Notes under the pieces: generated by a model
The model's database searches: none
Told to the model about the DNA's origin: nothing
Seen by the model: the letters and a program-made list of their open reading frames with translations, nothing else
Shown here: piece by piece, positions 12,801 to 27,800 of the stretch
Layout of the letters: the number at the start of each line of letters is the position of its first letter
Numbering within the stretch: the first letter of the stretch is position 1
Made by a program: the position numbers and the translations under genes
Assembly (NCBI GenBank): GCA_037783415.1
Contig: JAZGTN010000002.1
Span: 3,038,001-3,102,000 of the forward strand
Reading direction: 5' to 3'
DNA: 64,000 bases
DNA from: Leptasterias polaris
Lineage: Eukaryota; Echinodermata; Asteroidea; Forcipulatida; Asteriidae

Positions 12801-15800
12801 TTGTTCTTTGAGAACTTGTCTGGCCATCTTAGAATTAATTGTTTGTTTTGTGCTGTTTCTGTCTGGCCTTTACGATTAATATTGCCTTTAATTATTAGCC
12901 CGTGTTCAATTGCTGCTTTATTTTAATGTTACTTGGACTTTCAATCTTTAAATCCATTCATTAATTTCTGTCATCCTAATACCTATCCTATTCTATATTG
13001 AATTATCTGTTCACTCTCATGTATGTCTGTTTGATTGTTGCAAATTTGGTCGAATAAATAATAATAATAATAATACTAGCCTTCTTATTTTCGGCCTATT
13101 TTTATTATATAAAGTAAGCTTTAAAGGTAGAGTTATAAATTGGTAAATACTCCAAAAATTAATGACCATAAAAACTTACTTGGTGAAAGCACTCCAGCTT
13201 TTAACTGTTTTGAGAAAGGATACCTTTTGAAGAAATATGGTTTGGATAACTTTTCACCCCAAAAAGTTTGAATCTGAGAAACAATTCATGCATGAATCGT
13301 TTCTCAGATTGCTGAAGGTTAGTTTCTGAAAGGTTGGCGAATGCTGCAGCCAGAGATGTGCTTGGCACCCGCTGTCACCTCGCGAAGCGTGGTTGGGTTC
13401 AACGTTCTTGTGAAAATACCTTGACAGTTTTTGGAGGCTTTTTTGCTTTGTTATAAACTCAACACACATAGATAGTTCCTGATTGATGCTATCTTTACCA
13501 GCATTTTGGGTTTTGGTTCTGAGCTGCAACAAGCGTACTAACTTTTCTACACAGCCAAGTAGTTCACCGAACATCCATGCAAGGAATTTGATACAAATCC
13601 TGTGCGCGGCATGCAATATTTGTGCATATTACATTGTTGAGCGATTTTTTAAATTATTGATGTGCCAGAAAAGATGGCGGATTTGAACCTTGGATACATT
13701 TATTCACAATTGTTATGGAGTAATTTATTCACCGAAAAACATTGCTAGTTAAATATATTTCTATTTAAGTCAAAACGGAGAGCCTCACTCACCTAATCTC
13801 AGTGACGTCTGATTTATCCAAGTCTTGCAGAGCAATGCGAGCAGCTTCTAAGGCAGGCAGGGCTTCAGCCAAAGACTCCTCAGCATCTTTCTGCATGGAT
13901 ACAATGAATATAAATATTGAGTGTCATTCAAGGTAAGATTGCTTTAAATTTTATTTACCCTTTTATATAATTTATTTTAAAAAAAATAAATAAAACAAGA
14001 TTTTAAGTCATACTACCTATACACCAATGAGACTGCGCAAATCAATTGCTTTAAATTCTATTGACCATTGTTCACTAGGGATTTTAAGCTGATCCACACG
14101 TAGCGCACAAGTTAGTGAGATGTTTTTATCATTTACCTAGAGAGTTTCCCCAGTGGTTAAAAAGTTGCATCCCCTTAAGGTGATCCCTTGGCTGCCGCTT
14201 CCCAAGTTGTATCGTAAATACTTGGCTACAGGGCAGTCAAAGGTTGTATGGCTTCTGACTGGCACCCACAAACAAGGATACTGACGAAATAGAGAGACCG
14301 CCAACATAGAGCTAGATAACTCAGTTGGTAGAGCGCCGGCACATTAATCCGGAGATCGTTGGCTAATAGAGAGACCGCCAACATAGAGCTAGATAACTCA
14401 GTTGGTAGAGCGCCGGCACATTAATCCGGAGATCGTTGGCTCATATCCTCTTTCTATAACTCAGTTGGTAGAGCGCCGGCACATTAATCCGGAGATCGTT
14501 GGCTCATATCCTCTTTCTATAACTCAGTTGGTAGAGCGCCGGCACATTAATCCGGAGATCGTTGGCTCATATCCTCTTTCTATAACTCAGTTGGTAGAGC
14601 GCCGGCACGTTAATCCGGAGATCGTTGGCTCATATCCTCTTTCTATAACTCAGTTGGTAGAGCGCCGGCACATTAATCCGGAGATCGTTGGCTCATATCC
14701 TCTTTCTATAACTCAGTTGGTAGAGCGCCGGCACATTAATCCGGAGATCGTTGGCTCATATCCTCTTTCTATAACTCAGTTGGTAGAGCGCCGGCACATT
14801 AATCCGGAGATCGTTGGCTCATATCCTCTTTCTATAACTCAGTTGGTAGAGCGCCGGCACATTAATCCGGAGATCGTTGGCTCATATCCTCTTTCTATAA
14901 CTCAGTTGGTAGAGCGCCGGCACATTAATCCGGAGATCGTTGGCTCATATCCTCTTTCTATAACTCAGTTGGTAGAGCGCCGGCACATTAATCCGGAGAT
15001 CGTTGGCTCATATCCTCTTTCTATAACTCAGTTGGTAGAGCGCCGGCACATTAATCCGGAGATCGTTGGCTCATATCCTCTTTCTATAACTCAGTTGGTA
15101 GAGCGCCGGCACATTAATCCGGAGATCGTTGGCTCATATCCTCTTTCTATAACTCAGTTGGTAGAGCGCCGGCACATTAATCCGGAGATCGTTGGCTCAT
15201 ATCCTCTTTCTATAACTCAGTTGGTAGAGCGCCGGCACATTAATCCGGAGATCGTTGGCTCATATCCTCTTTCTAGTAAATTTGTCTTTGTTCAAAAATA
15301 TCTTGCTGACTAAATCAACAAAATGCTGACCTTTTCAACAGCAATGACGACACTCTGCTCCTCGATCTCTTTACTCTTGCCCAGAGCAGCCTTTTTCTTC
15401 TCGGTGGCCTTCTCCGTCCTGGTTGAGATCTCTCCCAGGAGTATCTCGCAGGCCTCCGTCTTCTCTCCAACGGCTACCTTCTGCACTGCCAGCTTCTCAT
15501 TCAGCTCATTCAACTGGACACTTGCCTCTGCCAGCTTGGCCATACCACCTTCAAGACGCTTGCACTACAAAAAAACAAAAACAGACATGCAACAATTTTA
15601 ATGATGGATCTTTTAATGGAAAGTTAAAAATACAACTCTTTCATACTTGTAACGATCAAGTACTGTGATTGGTAATATTTTACAAGGAGTGATAAACCAA
15701 GACTAACAGAAATTCTAAACACTTAGGGACCATTAAGAACGAATTAAGAATTAAGAACGCGTTCGTGGCCGCATGGAGTCGTTCCAAAATTGTTCTGGCC

Positions 15801-18800
15801 CCTTGCAAAGATGGGATTTGCGCTCCAGTGATTTTTAGGTTCCCTCATTACTGTTGGTGCCTTTTGTTGGTTGGATTACAGGGACAAGGCAGTGCGAAAG
15901 TAGCCCACAAAGGAGTGAAGGATTAGTGTTTGAGGTCTAGCTCAGGTATACTAGGGTTTATCTAAGCTGATTATAACTACACAGTGGCATTTGGCCAACA
16001 CCATTGTTCCTTTGTTATACAGTAAGTCTCCCTCAAGACCTGGTGATTGCAAAAGAAAGCAAAGTGTGACAGTGCGTGACAATGTGTGGGTTTTCTTTTG
16101 TTTGAGCTTGCACACAGTGGCCATGCCCTTGACATAATTTATCCATGCTCCCTTAGGAAAAACTGACTTAACAATTTAGGCACTTTGGTAGACATGGGAA
16201 ATGGGCGACTACGTACCTGTGTGAGAATGTACTCATCTCTATCATCAAGCAGCTTCAGGTAGGTGTTGATGAAGTCCAGGTAATTCTTAGGGGTGACGTA
16301 GTTATTGCGACGTAGCTTCTGCTGGAACTGCACACTGTAATCACCGACTGACTGGTGAACGAACACCACGTGTTTGACGACGGAATCGCGGTGTTCGTCA
16401 GGTATACTCTTGATCTGAAGGGATCGGGGAAAAAGGTTTTAAGTTTTTATTCCTTGAATATAGATATTTCCCACTTGACGTCAATGATAGTTCCCACGAT
16501 TATTAAATGCACGACTATGCGCTATGCGTAAATACCGCAAGCAGCACGCAGGATTTATCAAATTCCTTTCTTGATTGGTTGGTGAACCACTTGACTGCGT
16601 AGAAAAATAAGAACGCTTGACGCAGCTCAAAGCCAAAACCCAAATTGCCTGTAAAGATGGCGTAATATTGAAAACTATCTATTGATTGTTCTTCAAAGAC
16701 TTCAAAGAATTGTCATTAAATTGTTGCTCTGACCTTTTCACTGTTATCCTTTCTTCAGCAAATTGACCCGCAATAAATCTTTATAAATATATATATATTA
16801 GAGTAGAAAATTACCATATTTACAGCTCCTTAACTTAATAGATAATTTTTGCATTGGGGATAATGAATATAATTTGGTTTTTACCCTAAACTGATGTATG
16901 TTAAGCACTGTATACTCAGTACTCAGTACTCAATAGCTTCTTAACTATTTTTAACTCTGGCCCTGTCCTTGTGAATTCATTGAACGGTGGCTTAAAAACT
17001 GCAAATTCATGAATTTTGGCTTAGAACCCTTCAGCATAGCACCATAATCCTTTTACAAAGAAGCAACGCTGTCAGTTTGGGTATAATGGAAAGCTATTGA
17101 AGGGAAAAGGGCCATTCAGATTACTCATGGTTACACATTTTTTCCAATTTTTTTTTGACCCACCCACCAAACCCAAATGTTGATTTTTAAATATTGACAA
17201 ACTATTTAATATACAGTATACACTAAAGAATAAAGTAATGCCTCAAATGAAGCAGATATTTTAGATCAATGCTCTCCCAACTCAGGAATTTTCAATGAAT
17301 TTTCCTGGCTTCCAGTAAACAACTTTGTAGTTGAAACATACACAAAGAATTTGTTTACATATCCCCATCAGGATATCAAAACAAGGTTGACCAATAACAA
17401 CGGAAAGCACAGACATAATACACATGACAGATGATCTGGAAGGGGCCGCTACGAGCATTTTTCACCTGAATTTTTATTTTTTTCTTCTAATGTTCTAATG
17501 GTAAATTGAATTTTAATTTCCAGTTATTTCTTTTGACCCACCCACTCACAATTTCAAAAGAGAAATATGTAAACAATGATTATTCTGAATGGCCTCTAAG
17601 GTAAGATATACTCACATCTTCATGGCCAAGAAACACCGACGCCACAGCAGTCAGTGCCTGGATTGGCCAGGGCATAAACCAATCAATGCTGCAGTTGTTG
17701 ACGAGCCCCGGGAAGTTACGACACCTTGTCCTAAGAGTCTCACCCACCGGCGACATCGCCAAGACAATGTGAAGATTGTTAGCGCACTTATTGATGAAGT
17801 ACTGCCAGATGCTCTCACGGGTTGGTGGGCAGCCAGCCTTTGTGGCCTCCGTCCGCATCTGGCCGACGATGGCTTCCTTCTCATCGTCGGGGAAGAGAGC
17901 TGGTACCATGCCCGAGGTGAGCATGTTGTTGATCAGCTCCAAGAAGCTCTCCTGAGCGACGTGCTGATCGGTGAACAAGAAGACCATCTTCTTCCTCTCT
18001 ATGCCCAGTTTGTTGTACAGGACCTTAAGTTCATCTCGGAAGCTTGACTCATCGTAGCCGCGGCTGAGTTTGATCTCAAAGACCTCGCAGCCGGCAGTGA
18101 AAGAGGCCAGACGGGTCAGACTCTGTTTGCCACTTCCACCTGTTAGAGACAATTGGTTGATGTTTGTTTTTAAAACATTAATCCTACACAGCACATATAT
18201 TTACTCAAGACATGGTTTCAACAAAGATTACAATTCTGAAGTTGGCTTATCCTGATGCAGACAATCTGTAACAGCCGACTAAAAGCCAATAGCAATCTCT
18301 ATGATAACTTGGTCCTCATCTCAAAATCCCTGCATATTGCAGTCAAAGCTGTATTTTGTGTCGCAGTTTCCGCAGCCAATTCCAGGGTTTGAACTAGCCT
18401 CTTTTCACCAGGCACGTTTGGTGGTCTAGTGGTAAGACACCTGTCATAGATTGGCTGGGATACCAAGTTCGAATCCCACTAGAGTAAACACCTGTGGATT
18501 TTGTTTTCCTGCACAATTCAGAAAAGCACTGAGTATACAGTACTTATCATAAATAACTGTAGGTTTAAATAAAACTAATATTCTTTCTACTTGATGCAAT
18601 TATTACATAAGTTACACAATTATTTTGTTGACATATATAATACTAGTGGCTTCTTATATAGCGCTCAGGTCCGTCACTCAGTGACGCTCATGGCGCTTCA
18701 ACATTATTACCCCTGGTCACTGGGCCATTTTTGTGTCATTCCTTTAACCATCTCAGCTCCCTGGGGAGTATACAGCCTGTGCTGCCAAATATGTAGCGCA

Positions 18801-21800
18801 TCAAGCTAAATCAATCACAAGAACCATCTCTGCCCTCACAGGTACCCATTTACCCCTGGGTGATGAGAAGCAATTATAGTTAAGTGTCTTGCTCAAGGAC
18901 ACAAGTGTCACGACCGGGACTCGAACCCACACTCTGCTGATCAGAAACACCAGAGCTTGGATCCGGTGCTCTTATCCGCTCGGCCACGACACGCTATTAA
19001 AGGAATACAGGAATTTGAAAGTAAGCTGGCTTGTACCATTCCAGAGGTTATGAAATAACAACCAAGAGGTGAAGACAATTTTAATGGGTGCAATATTTGC
19101 ATAGAGGATAAAGAATCACATCTGGTGTTTTAACCTACACCAACATCAGACTTTTTCAGTGACTGGCCAAACTTAGAGATTAAACTCACCGACACCGACC
19201 AAGAGGGCGTGACCTCTGTCCATGCGGATGACCCTGTGAACTCGGTTCAAGTGATCCAGAGCATCTTCAAACAACACCAGATTCATCGGGGTCTTGTTGT
19301 CGTTGTACTCCTCTAAGATCTAGAAATAAAATACAGAAGAAAACGTTAACCTTTTATTTTTTCGAAGTGTTTTGTGAGTACATCTGGGATATTTTCAGCG
19401 AGATACAGCGTTTTGACAATTTCAAACTTGTATCATAAGTGCTGTTTTAGGAGATACAACGTTTATGGACTGACACGACAAAGTCCATGGACAAATTTAA
19501 CTTAAATTTGCAATTAGAAGCAGGTATAGATAATACCTCTTGAAAGAGGGCCTTGGCTGCCTCAAAATCTTGTATATCTTCATAGAGTCTAGCTTCACCC
19601 TCATCCAGTGCGGTACGGTAGTCACCAAAGAGTAGAGGCTCCTGCATTGCACTCTCTAAATGCTCCTTAAAATGCTCCTCAATCACGTTCTTCATGTGAC
19701 CCTGGAAAAACAAGAGAAGAGATCATCATCAGAAATAAGTCAGATTTAAAAGATGTTAATTTGAAAAAAAAATACTAAAAATTAAATAAAATTTACAATT
19801 CTGATTTTGATACATCTGTTAGAAACCGCTGTCATGTTAGGCTTTCACTTTAAGAGTTAGAGACTAGATTTTAAGAAAACTTGACTAGAGTGGGATTTGA
19901 ACCTGCCACCAATTAAGATTGATGCACATCTTTAGATCAATCTTTGCTTTTTGGGTCTCTCACATAGAACTTAAAAACGTTCAAATGCTCTTCTAAATTT
20001 CGATTCACTCTACAATTGGCAAATTTTTTTAAATTAGTAGTAAACCTGTTACAAGGTGCTACTTGTAAATAGATGGGTCTTATAACAGCCAACCGTAGCT
20101 CTGAATACCAATAAAGTGCGTTATAAGACCTGCTTTTTATTATTATTAGTACTGGGAAAATAGAATTAGCTGTTGCAAACTGCTTACCAACCAAAAGAAC
20201 CTATGGTGTAAATGCAGAAAGTAGTTAAAAGCACTGGACACGTTTGGTGATTACTCAAAATATATATTAGCATAAAAACTTACTTGGTAACGAGCAACGA
20301 AGAGCTGTTGATAGTATAAAATATTGTGAGAAACCACCCCCTCTGAAGTAACGTAGTTTTTGAGAAAGAGGTAACTTCTCACTAAAATATTTGAATCTGA
20401 GAAAGACTTCAGGCCTGAAGCCTTTCTCAGGCATCTGAAAGCACACAAATTTGTGCAACAAGGGTGTTTTTTCTTTCATTATTTTCTTGCAACTTCAATG
20501 ACCAATTCAGCCCAAATTTGTACAGGTTTGTTATTTTATTCATATGTTGGGATACACCGAGTGACAATACTGGTCTTTGACAATTACCCAACATGTCCAG
20601 TGCCTTTAATGGCCTGATATTATGACCCTAGCAGAGTCTTTCTCTTTAGCCTTTCGAGAAAGACTCTACTAAAGTTGAAGAGTCAGGCCATTACTATTAT
20701 TATTATTATTACTGGTTGCTAACAATTGACTCAACTAAACCTCACCTGAACTAAGACCTTGTCCTCCTTATTTGTCAGTCTGTCGAAGAACACCCTCAAA
20801 CATTCATTCCTCCACACCCTGACGAACTGCCCCACATTTGTAAAGCGATCGGGCGTGGTCTGCAACAGCCCCTGTGACACTCTGGACAGATCTCGCAAGT
20901 TGAAAATGTAGTGGAACTTGGAGGGGGTCGGCGGGAGGTCGTTGACGATGACCTTGTAGAGGTCAAGGGTCCCCTGAGTGATCTTGTCGGTGATCTTCTG
21001 GATGTTCTCGTCAAAGGGCTGGGCGTGGCCGGCCAGGATGGAGGAATAAATGTGCTTGAGGGAGGCGTCCGATGGGAAGGTGATGTTGAAGGTACAGAAT
21101 AGAGAGATGAAGCGGGGGTCGACCTCGTTACGACCTCCACCGGCCTGGGTAGTGGAAACGGGATGTATAGGATTGTTATTCACTGAATTGAGCAACATCG
21201 GTCAAACAATTGGCCAAAACCAATATTAAATGGTCAGACAATAGGAAGGGTGACTGTGTACTGTGTTGATGCATTCACCACATGATACGATATTGCAAGC
21301 AGGCATAGTTTATCTATCATTCAAATCCAGAGTTGATGATATTGAATGGTCAGACAGTAGGAGGGTTGAGCGTTCACTATGAAAATACACCACCACATGA
21401 TACAATTTTGCTGGCTGGTATAGTTTATCGGTCATTCAAAACCTCAGTGGATGATATTGAATGGTCAGAAAGTACCGTAATTTCTTGCGTACAAGACGCG
21501 TCTTATCTGACGTTTTTGACCACAAAATCATCACTGCGCCTTGTATTCCGGTGCGCCTTGTATGATGTCGCTTGAGATCAAAATGACCGCGGCCGACGTG
21601 CAAATAATCTAGGCCCTATTTAATGTAGCTGCGGTCAGGTTAATAATGCGGTCGCCAACCATCAACTCACCACGCATTGTTGACGTAGTACATTATCAGC
21701 GCTCAACTCTCCAGACAATGTCGCCAGATTTTCATTCCGACAATGACGCGATGTATTGAGCCGCCTTTGTGGCCACGTGTCCCTATACATAACGACCGTG

Positions 21801-24800
21801 AATTCATACCAACAATGCAGCAACGTGTTCATCACTTCTTTTGTGGCCGCGATTTCGTACCAAAAATACTGCATTCAGATTAATCAGAACGATTGCGGAA
21901 GCATTCACCCAACCTCTATTGTGTGAACGGTGATTCACGCATTCACCCAACCTGTGTGAAAGGTGCGACCATGTCCATGGTTTACTTTAATCAACTTTAT
22001 AAAAATAAACTGTAATCGTTACTTTTTAATTGATTGTATTTTATAAACGAAAAAACAATTATAAATCACGGGAAGTGACCCTTTTTCGAAACTAATTCTA
22101 TGGTAGACCTTCAGCTTAGTTAATTGTTTCGTTTATTTTAGCTCAAAAGTTAGACATAAAATAACTGTGGAGAAAACAAACCAGAAAAACGACGTCTTTG
22201 AATAAATGTTTGTGGTATAAAATAAAGAAAAGAACTTCTCATTAATTATAAATGTCACGTCCCCATCGATATCGGAATGGCAGGAGATTTTTCCTGTATG
22301 GTAGCGCCCTCTGTTGAACAAACAGATCTCTTCAGCCCTGCGGTAGCGCCCTCTGTTGGTCACCTGTAAACTCCCTTCAACCCCTTGTGACACACGGGAG
22401 AAGAATCTCCTGAAAAAGTCGCTGAACGGTAGGTTGTTTCAGTTTAAAATGAACTTTTCTACATGTCTCTACATGTTTCAAGCACATGTGATTTCTATTT
22501 ATTCACATGTTGATTAGCGTGGTACTTTTAGGGTAACAAAATGACCCCTTTTTGGCGATGTACCGATACGGTCTGCTGTTTGCAGTCACAGTGCATGTAA
22601 GATCATGCGCCTTGTACGGCGGTGCGCCTTGTCTGTTGACGCTTGAATTTTTTTTGGTAATTTCACGGCCCTGCGCCTTGTACGCCCCGCGTCTTGTACG
22701 CAAGAAATTACGGTAGGAGGGTTGAGCGTGCACTATGTAAATGCACCACCACATGATATCATACAGCAGACTGGCATCGTTTGATCTATCCTTCAAAACT
22801 ACAGTGGATGATACTGAATGGTCAAACAGTAGGAGGGTAAACCAATAAGAATAAACTTGTTTCATTTGTGGTCAAGAGAATAAGCACTAAGAAAATCAGG
22901 AGATACAAACATCACTTCTACAGTGATGAAAATAATAAAACCCAAAGCCTACCTTTCCCATAGAGGCAATGAATCCTATATCCTTGATGTACTTAAGGAT
23001 CAGATCCTTGCCTCGGTCATACATCCCGCCTCGTTCCAGGAGGAGCTTCAATAAAGCTATGGGCTGCTGGGTGCCGTAAACATCAACCTAGTGGGAACAG
23101 ACCATGTTGAACATTGTTTAAAAATCTATGGTCTGATTTGAAACAACAGGCTCCAGCTTGGGTGCCGTCACTTATTTTGAAAGTGTACACTTTTGCTACG
23201 ATACTTTGAACAGGGTAGACGGTCCCAGGGCCCAATTTCATAGAGCTGCTTAAGCAGAAACTATTGCTTAACAAATGTCTACTAAGCAACAATAAGCAGG
23301 ATACCAATCACATTTTTCACATGTGAAATGGTAGTTTAGCTGGTGACCTTTTTCTGGTAAGCATAATTTTGTTGTGCTTAGCTAGTTTTTGTGCTTAAGC
23401 AGCTCTATGAAATTGGGCCCAGCTGAGCCAGAGTCGGAGCCCAAGCCAAGACTTTGAAAAGGGTCTATGACAGTGTGCCATCCATGTTTAGAGTTTTTTG
23501 GTTGAGTGGCCTCCATAAAAGGTTTGGGCTACTTCTGGCTCTAAAGCCACCACACCTTCGCGCCTAATTTTTTTTTAAGTCACTCATTTCATCGCTGAAA
23601 GGCATTCCTTATGACAGAAACTGAGAATTCTGACAAGAGCACTTTGCGTATTGGAAAGCATGTGACAAGCAAGTCGCACAAATATATTTTCTCAAACATA
23701 AATCGTTCCTGGCAACCATTAGAACTAGTTTTTGTGAGGTGGGCTTACGAACAGGATTCTCCGTCCTGGGCTGGATTTCACAAAGCACCAAGCATGGCTG
23801 CTTCCCACCTTACGGCAGAAGCACTCACAAGCAGCCATGCATTTCCATTCACGCTGTGCATTGCTTGCTTAGTTTGTGTACATTGTACACCCACTATGAC
23901 TCACGTCACTGCAGTCGCTGTTTGTGTTTCTTCATTGCAACATTTATTTCTGTACTCACAATAAGAAAAGACAGAACCATTTGGACAACTCTACACCCAC
24001 CTGAGGCATGTTCATGTCATCCATGAAGACCAGTAGACGACGACCCGGAGGTGGACCGTACATATCCTTGGTCCGCTTCTCAACATTAGCCTCTAGATTA
24101 CGCTGGACATCCATGGACGTGGTTCTTGACGAGAAGTTGATGTTCAGGATCAGCTAGAAAAGAACAGATGATTTTATTTTATTAACGCTGTCGTCAAAAA
24201 TGGCATCCGGGACTTGGCTGATTCAGGGAGTGGTGTGTCCGAGCAGTCTCATGCACAAGGCTGAAGCTCAGCTGGGCCCAATTTCATAATGCAGTAGAAA
24301 ATACTGCTTAGCAAATTTCTTCTGCTTAGCAAAACTATGAGTGTAGTACCAGTGGCAACAGCGTGAACTTTATGGCACTTTGGCTGGTTACAAGTTTCAG
24401 CAGGCAAGATTTTCCTGTGTTTAGCAAGTTTTGTGCTTACAAGCTCTACGAGAAGTTCCCTCGATCCACTAGCGAAAGTAGTAGTCCCGACCGATTTCCT
24501 ACCTTCCGCCCAGGTAGTAGTTAATAAGCAGGACAGTTCTTTTCAGAACTGAGAAGTCTCCCTAATTCCGAATAAACTACTCCGCGTAGGTAGAATAAAT
24601 AGCAAGACAAGTTCTCAAAGAACAAAATCTACCTAGCAAGTAGATAAACACATGGTGTTACTGCAAACCAAATACACATTGATACCTCACCATGCAATGC
24701 CTCAAATCCCATATAAGCTTTATGAAATTGGTACCTGGTGTTGTCAGAGTTTGTGTTTGGGTTGAAGACATTGCACTTGATTCATGCATGAAGCGTTCCT

Positions 24801-27800
24801 CAGATTCAAACGATTTTGGGTGAAGAATTATCTATACCATATTACTTTAAGGGAATCCTTCCTCGAAATAGTTTATACTATCAACAGCTGCAGTGCTTCT
24901 TACCAAGTAAGTTCTTATGATCATTAATTTTTTTGAGTATTTACCAATCTATAACCGTACCTTTAAACTAAACAAAATTGCTATAAATGATTCACACGGA
25001 TCATTCAAAATGTTGTGTAATATTTAGGAGACAAAACCTCCTTAATCCAAACTTACGTTGGTCTCTTGATCAATGTTTCTGAGGAAATCCTGAATGGTGG
25101 CCGTCTTGGAGGTTCCGGTATCTCCAACGAAGAGGACCGGCTGCTTGGTGTGAACCATGAGCTCCAGGAGCCAGGTGTTGCGCACCGTGTCCAGGGTGGG
25201 TACCAGTATCTCGTAGAACTTCCTCTCTGGGTCATGGACGTACTTGGGAACCAGCCTGGACCAGGGGATCCACTGAGAAGTGGGGAAATCAAATTAAATT
25301 AAATACATTACAGTACAATAAAAAAATACTTTGGAAAGCGATTTAGTTTCAGGTACATATGCCCTGTACACTATTGGTAAGATCGAAAAACACAAATGTT
25401 CACAGATTCACACATAACTTACATGATTTAAAGTAAGTAATGGTAGAAAGGGTTCCTTAAAATATTTCTGCCTAAAATGCTATCGTTTCTGAGAAATGAG
25501 TAAAACAATAGTTTTTATCAGCGCGATAATAAACTCGATGTTTGAAAAACAGAAAACACATAAGGTCTCTTTTCACTATTTTCTCGTGACCTCGATGACC
25601 AATTGAGCTCAAACTTTCACAGGTTTGTTTGTTCATGCATATGTTGAATCACACAAAATGTGGACACTGATTTTGAGCCGTTACCAAAAGTATACAATGC
25701 CTTTAAGCCTGGGTTTCTTATCCTGAAGGTTTTTTTTCCCTCATCATTTTTTTCTCTAAACAACAAAACGTTGAAAAACATAGCTTGAACAGCTCTCACA
25801 GATTTTAATAAAATCCTGAAATCAATCGAAATCCCACAGCTGTAATTTAAGCTTTTATCGGTTGTTAATAACAATACAAATAACAATACAAATAACAATA
25901 ATAAACAAAACAGTAATACCTTCTTCTTCTCCTGATCAAAGAAATACTCATAGAGAGAGTCCAGCTGCCCGGGTAGCTCCCCAGGCCCAGCGTCTGCCGC
26001 CTCGTCTGTGATGGTCGGCATCGAGGCGATGTATTTGACGTAACCATCAAACTTGACCTGGCTCTCCTCGATGAGGGAGCCCCCTAGTGACCAGTAGAGG
26101 GCCTGGATGAAGATGGCCTCCAAGACGTCGGATTCCTGCTCCTTGGTGATGAGTGCATCCAGCATCTTGCTCAGCTGGGTTACCTGTTTATTTCAAATTC
26201 AATTAAAACTCAAATTTGTTTCCATACCAAATAAGACAAATTAGACGACAACAGAATAGTAAAAATACTGAAGAGTTAACAAACAAAGAACAATTTCTTC
26301 TTGAAACCTTGGCTTGTGGTAAGAGAGCATCTAAGAAAAGTCGGAACATTCTAGGAAAGTAGGAGTGTTGTTATTGGATCGGAAAAAGTATTCCAGCACT
26401 GGCTCATGGACTGTTCAGTTGGACTGGCGGAACATTCTTTTGGATTGTTAAAAATACTTCGGCACAATGGTGTGGTAAAAAACCCTTCTTTTTTTAAAAA
26501 CACATTTCTTATCATTAAAAAATAAGAATTATGAGTCTCGCTTGTATTATCAAGTATCCTTTGCTGAACAAATCTTTGAAAAAATGTGCAATCAGAAGAA
26601 AAAAAAGCGAATAAAAAAAAACCCCAAAAACTCCTGACTCAGCTTGTTCTAAATGCAGTTACACTACCCCCTAACCCCCCCCCCAAAAAAAATAAAGCAT
26701 CATTTCCGATACGTACCATGTTGAGATTAGTCAGTGGGACAATCATCTTCAATTTATCCCCAGGCTTTCCGTCTAACATGCCCTCCAGAATCAGCTCGAT
26801 GCCCCCGGGGACATACTTCTGGAACATTCTCATTAGGTCCTCTTGCTCTGTCTTGCCGGCCCGGCCGTTTATCCACTTCTGCCAGAACGGCATGTAGCCC
26901 AGGTTCTTAGGGTCAACGAAGACCATACCGCAGCGGGAGACGGTGGCGGGGGAGGCGTACTGAAGATCAGACACCTGGTTGGAATAATTTCAAAGTTTTA
27001 GGTCAAAATCAATTTGAGATAAAAGGTTTGGTAATAATAATGTTAATTGTGTCATCTCATTGACATAGCTGTGCCAGGTGATATAAGGGTAGCTTCGAAG
27101 GAGGTAGAAAAGATCCAAAAGTACCAAGACCTGGCAAGAGAACTTTGTAAGAATTGGCAGGTGAAAGTGAAAGTAGTCATGACCAGGATTCAAACCTTAA
27201 CAATAATGGCTAAGCTACCTGCACTTGAGTCCAGTGCACTAGACTGCTCGGCAAAGACATACTAAATGATCAGCGATTAAAAATAAAATAAAAATAATAA
27301 CAATTAAAAAATGCAAAAAAAGTAATACAATTTTATTTTATAACTTTGGGTTGAACAAAGAAAAATTTATTGAAGCGAAAATTGAACCTGCCACCTCTGG
27401 ATTAACGTGCCGGCGCTTTACCAACTGAGCTATCTAGCCCAGAGATGCCAACATTGAATTCCGAAAAAGAGTAGCACCGCCGAGCAAGTTTTGGTCAGGC
27501 ATACAAGTTACAACTCACCGAGCTGTAAAAAGAGGAAAATTGTGACATTTATGATAAAAACTAATGTTTTCATCGAAAATTGCTTAATGCAAAGTGGCCT
27601 TGCTTATATAAAGGCCAAACAATTATGAATTTTATTTAGGCTTGATTTAAAAAATAAATAAAATAAATTATTGATTTTTTATTTTTTTTTTTATCGGACC
27701 GCAATTTGCACTAGCTTGTGCATGAAGAGAACCATACTGCAATTCTTCCAACTAAATTCAACAAAAATGCTTTGGTTTTTGTCCCATTGTTTATTGAGAA

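Noticed and set aside
14402..15313. 303-codon plus-strand open frame with 21-residue repeats
   Set aside because: It is the translation of the 63-bp SINE-derived array; the unit is divisible by 3 and has no stop. No codon signal, start context or homology.
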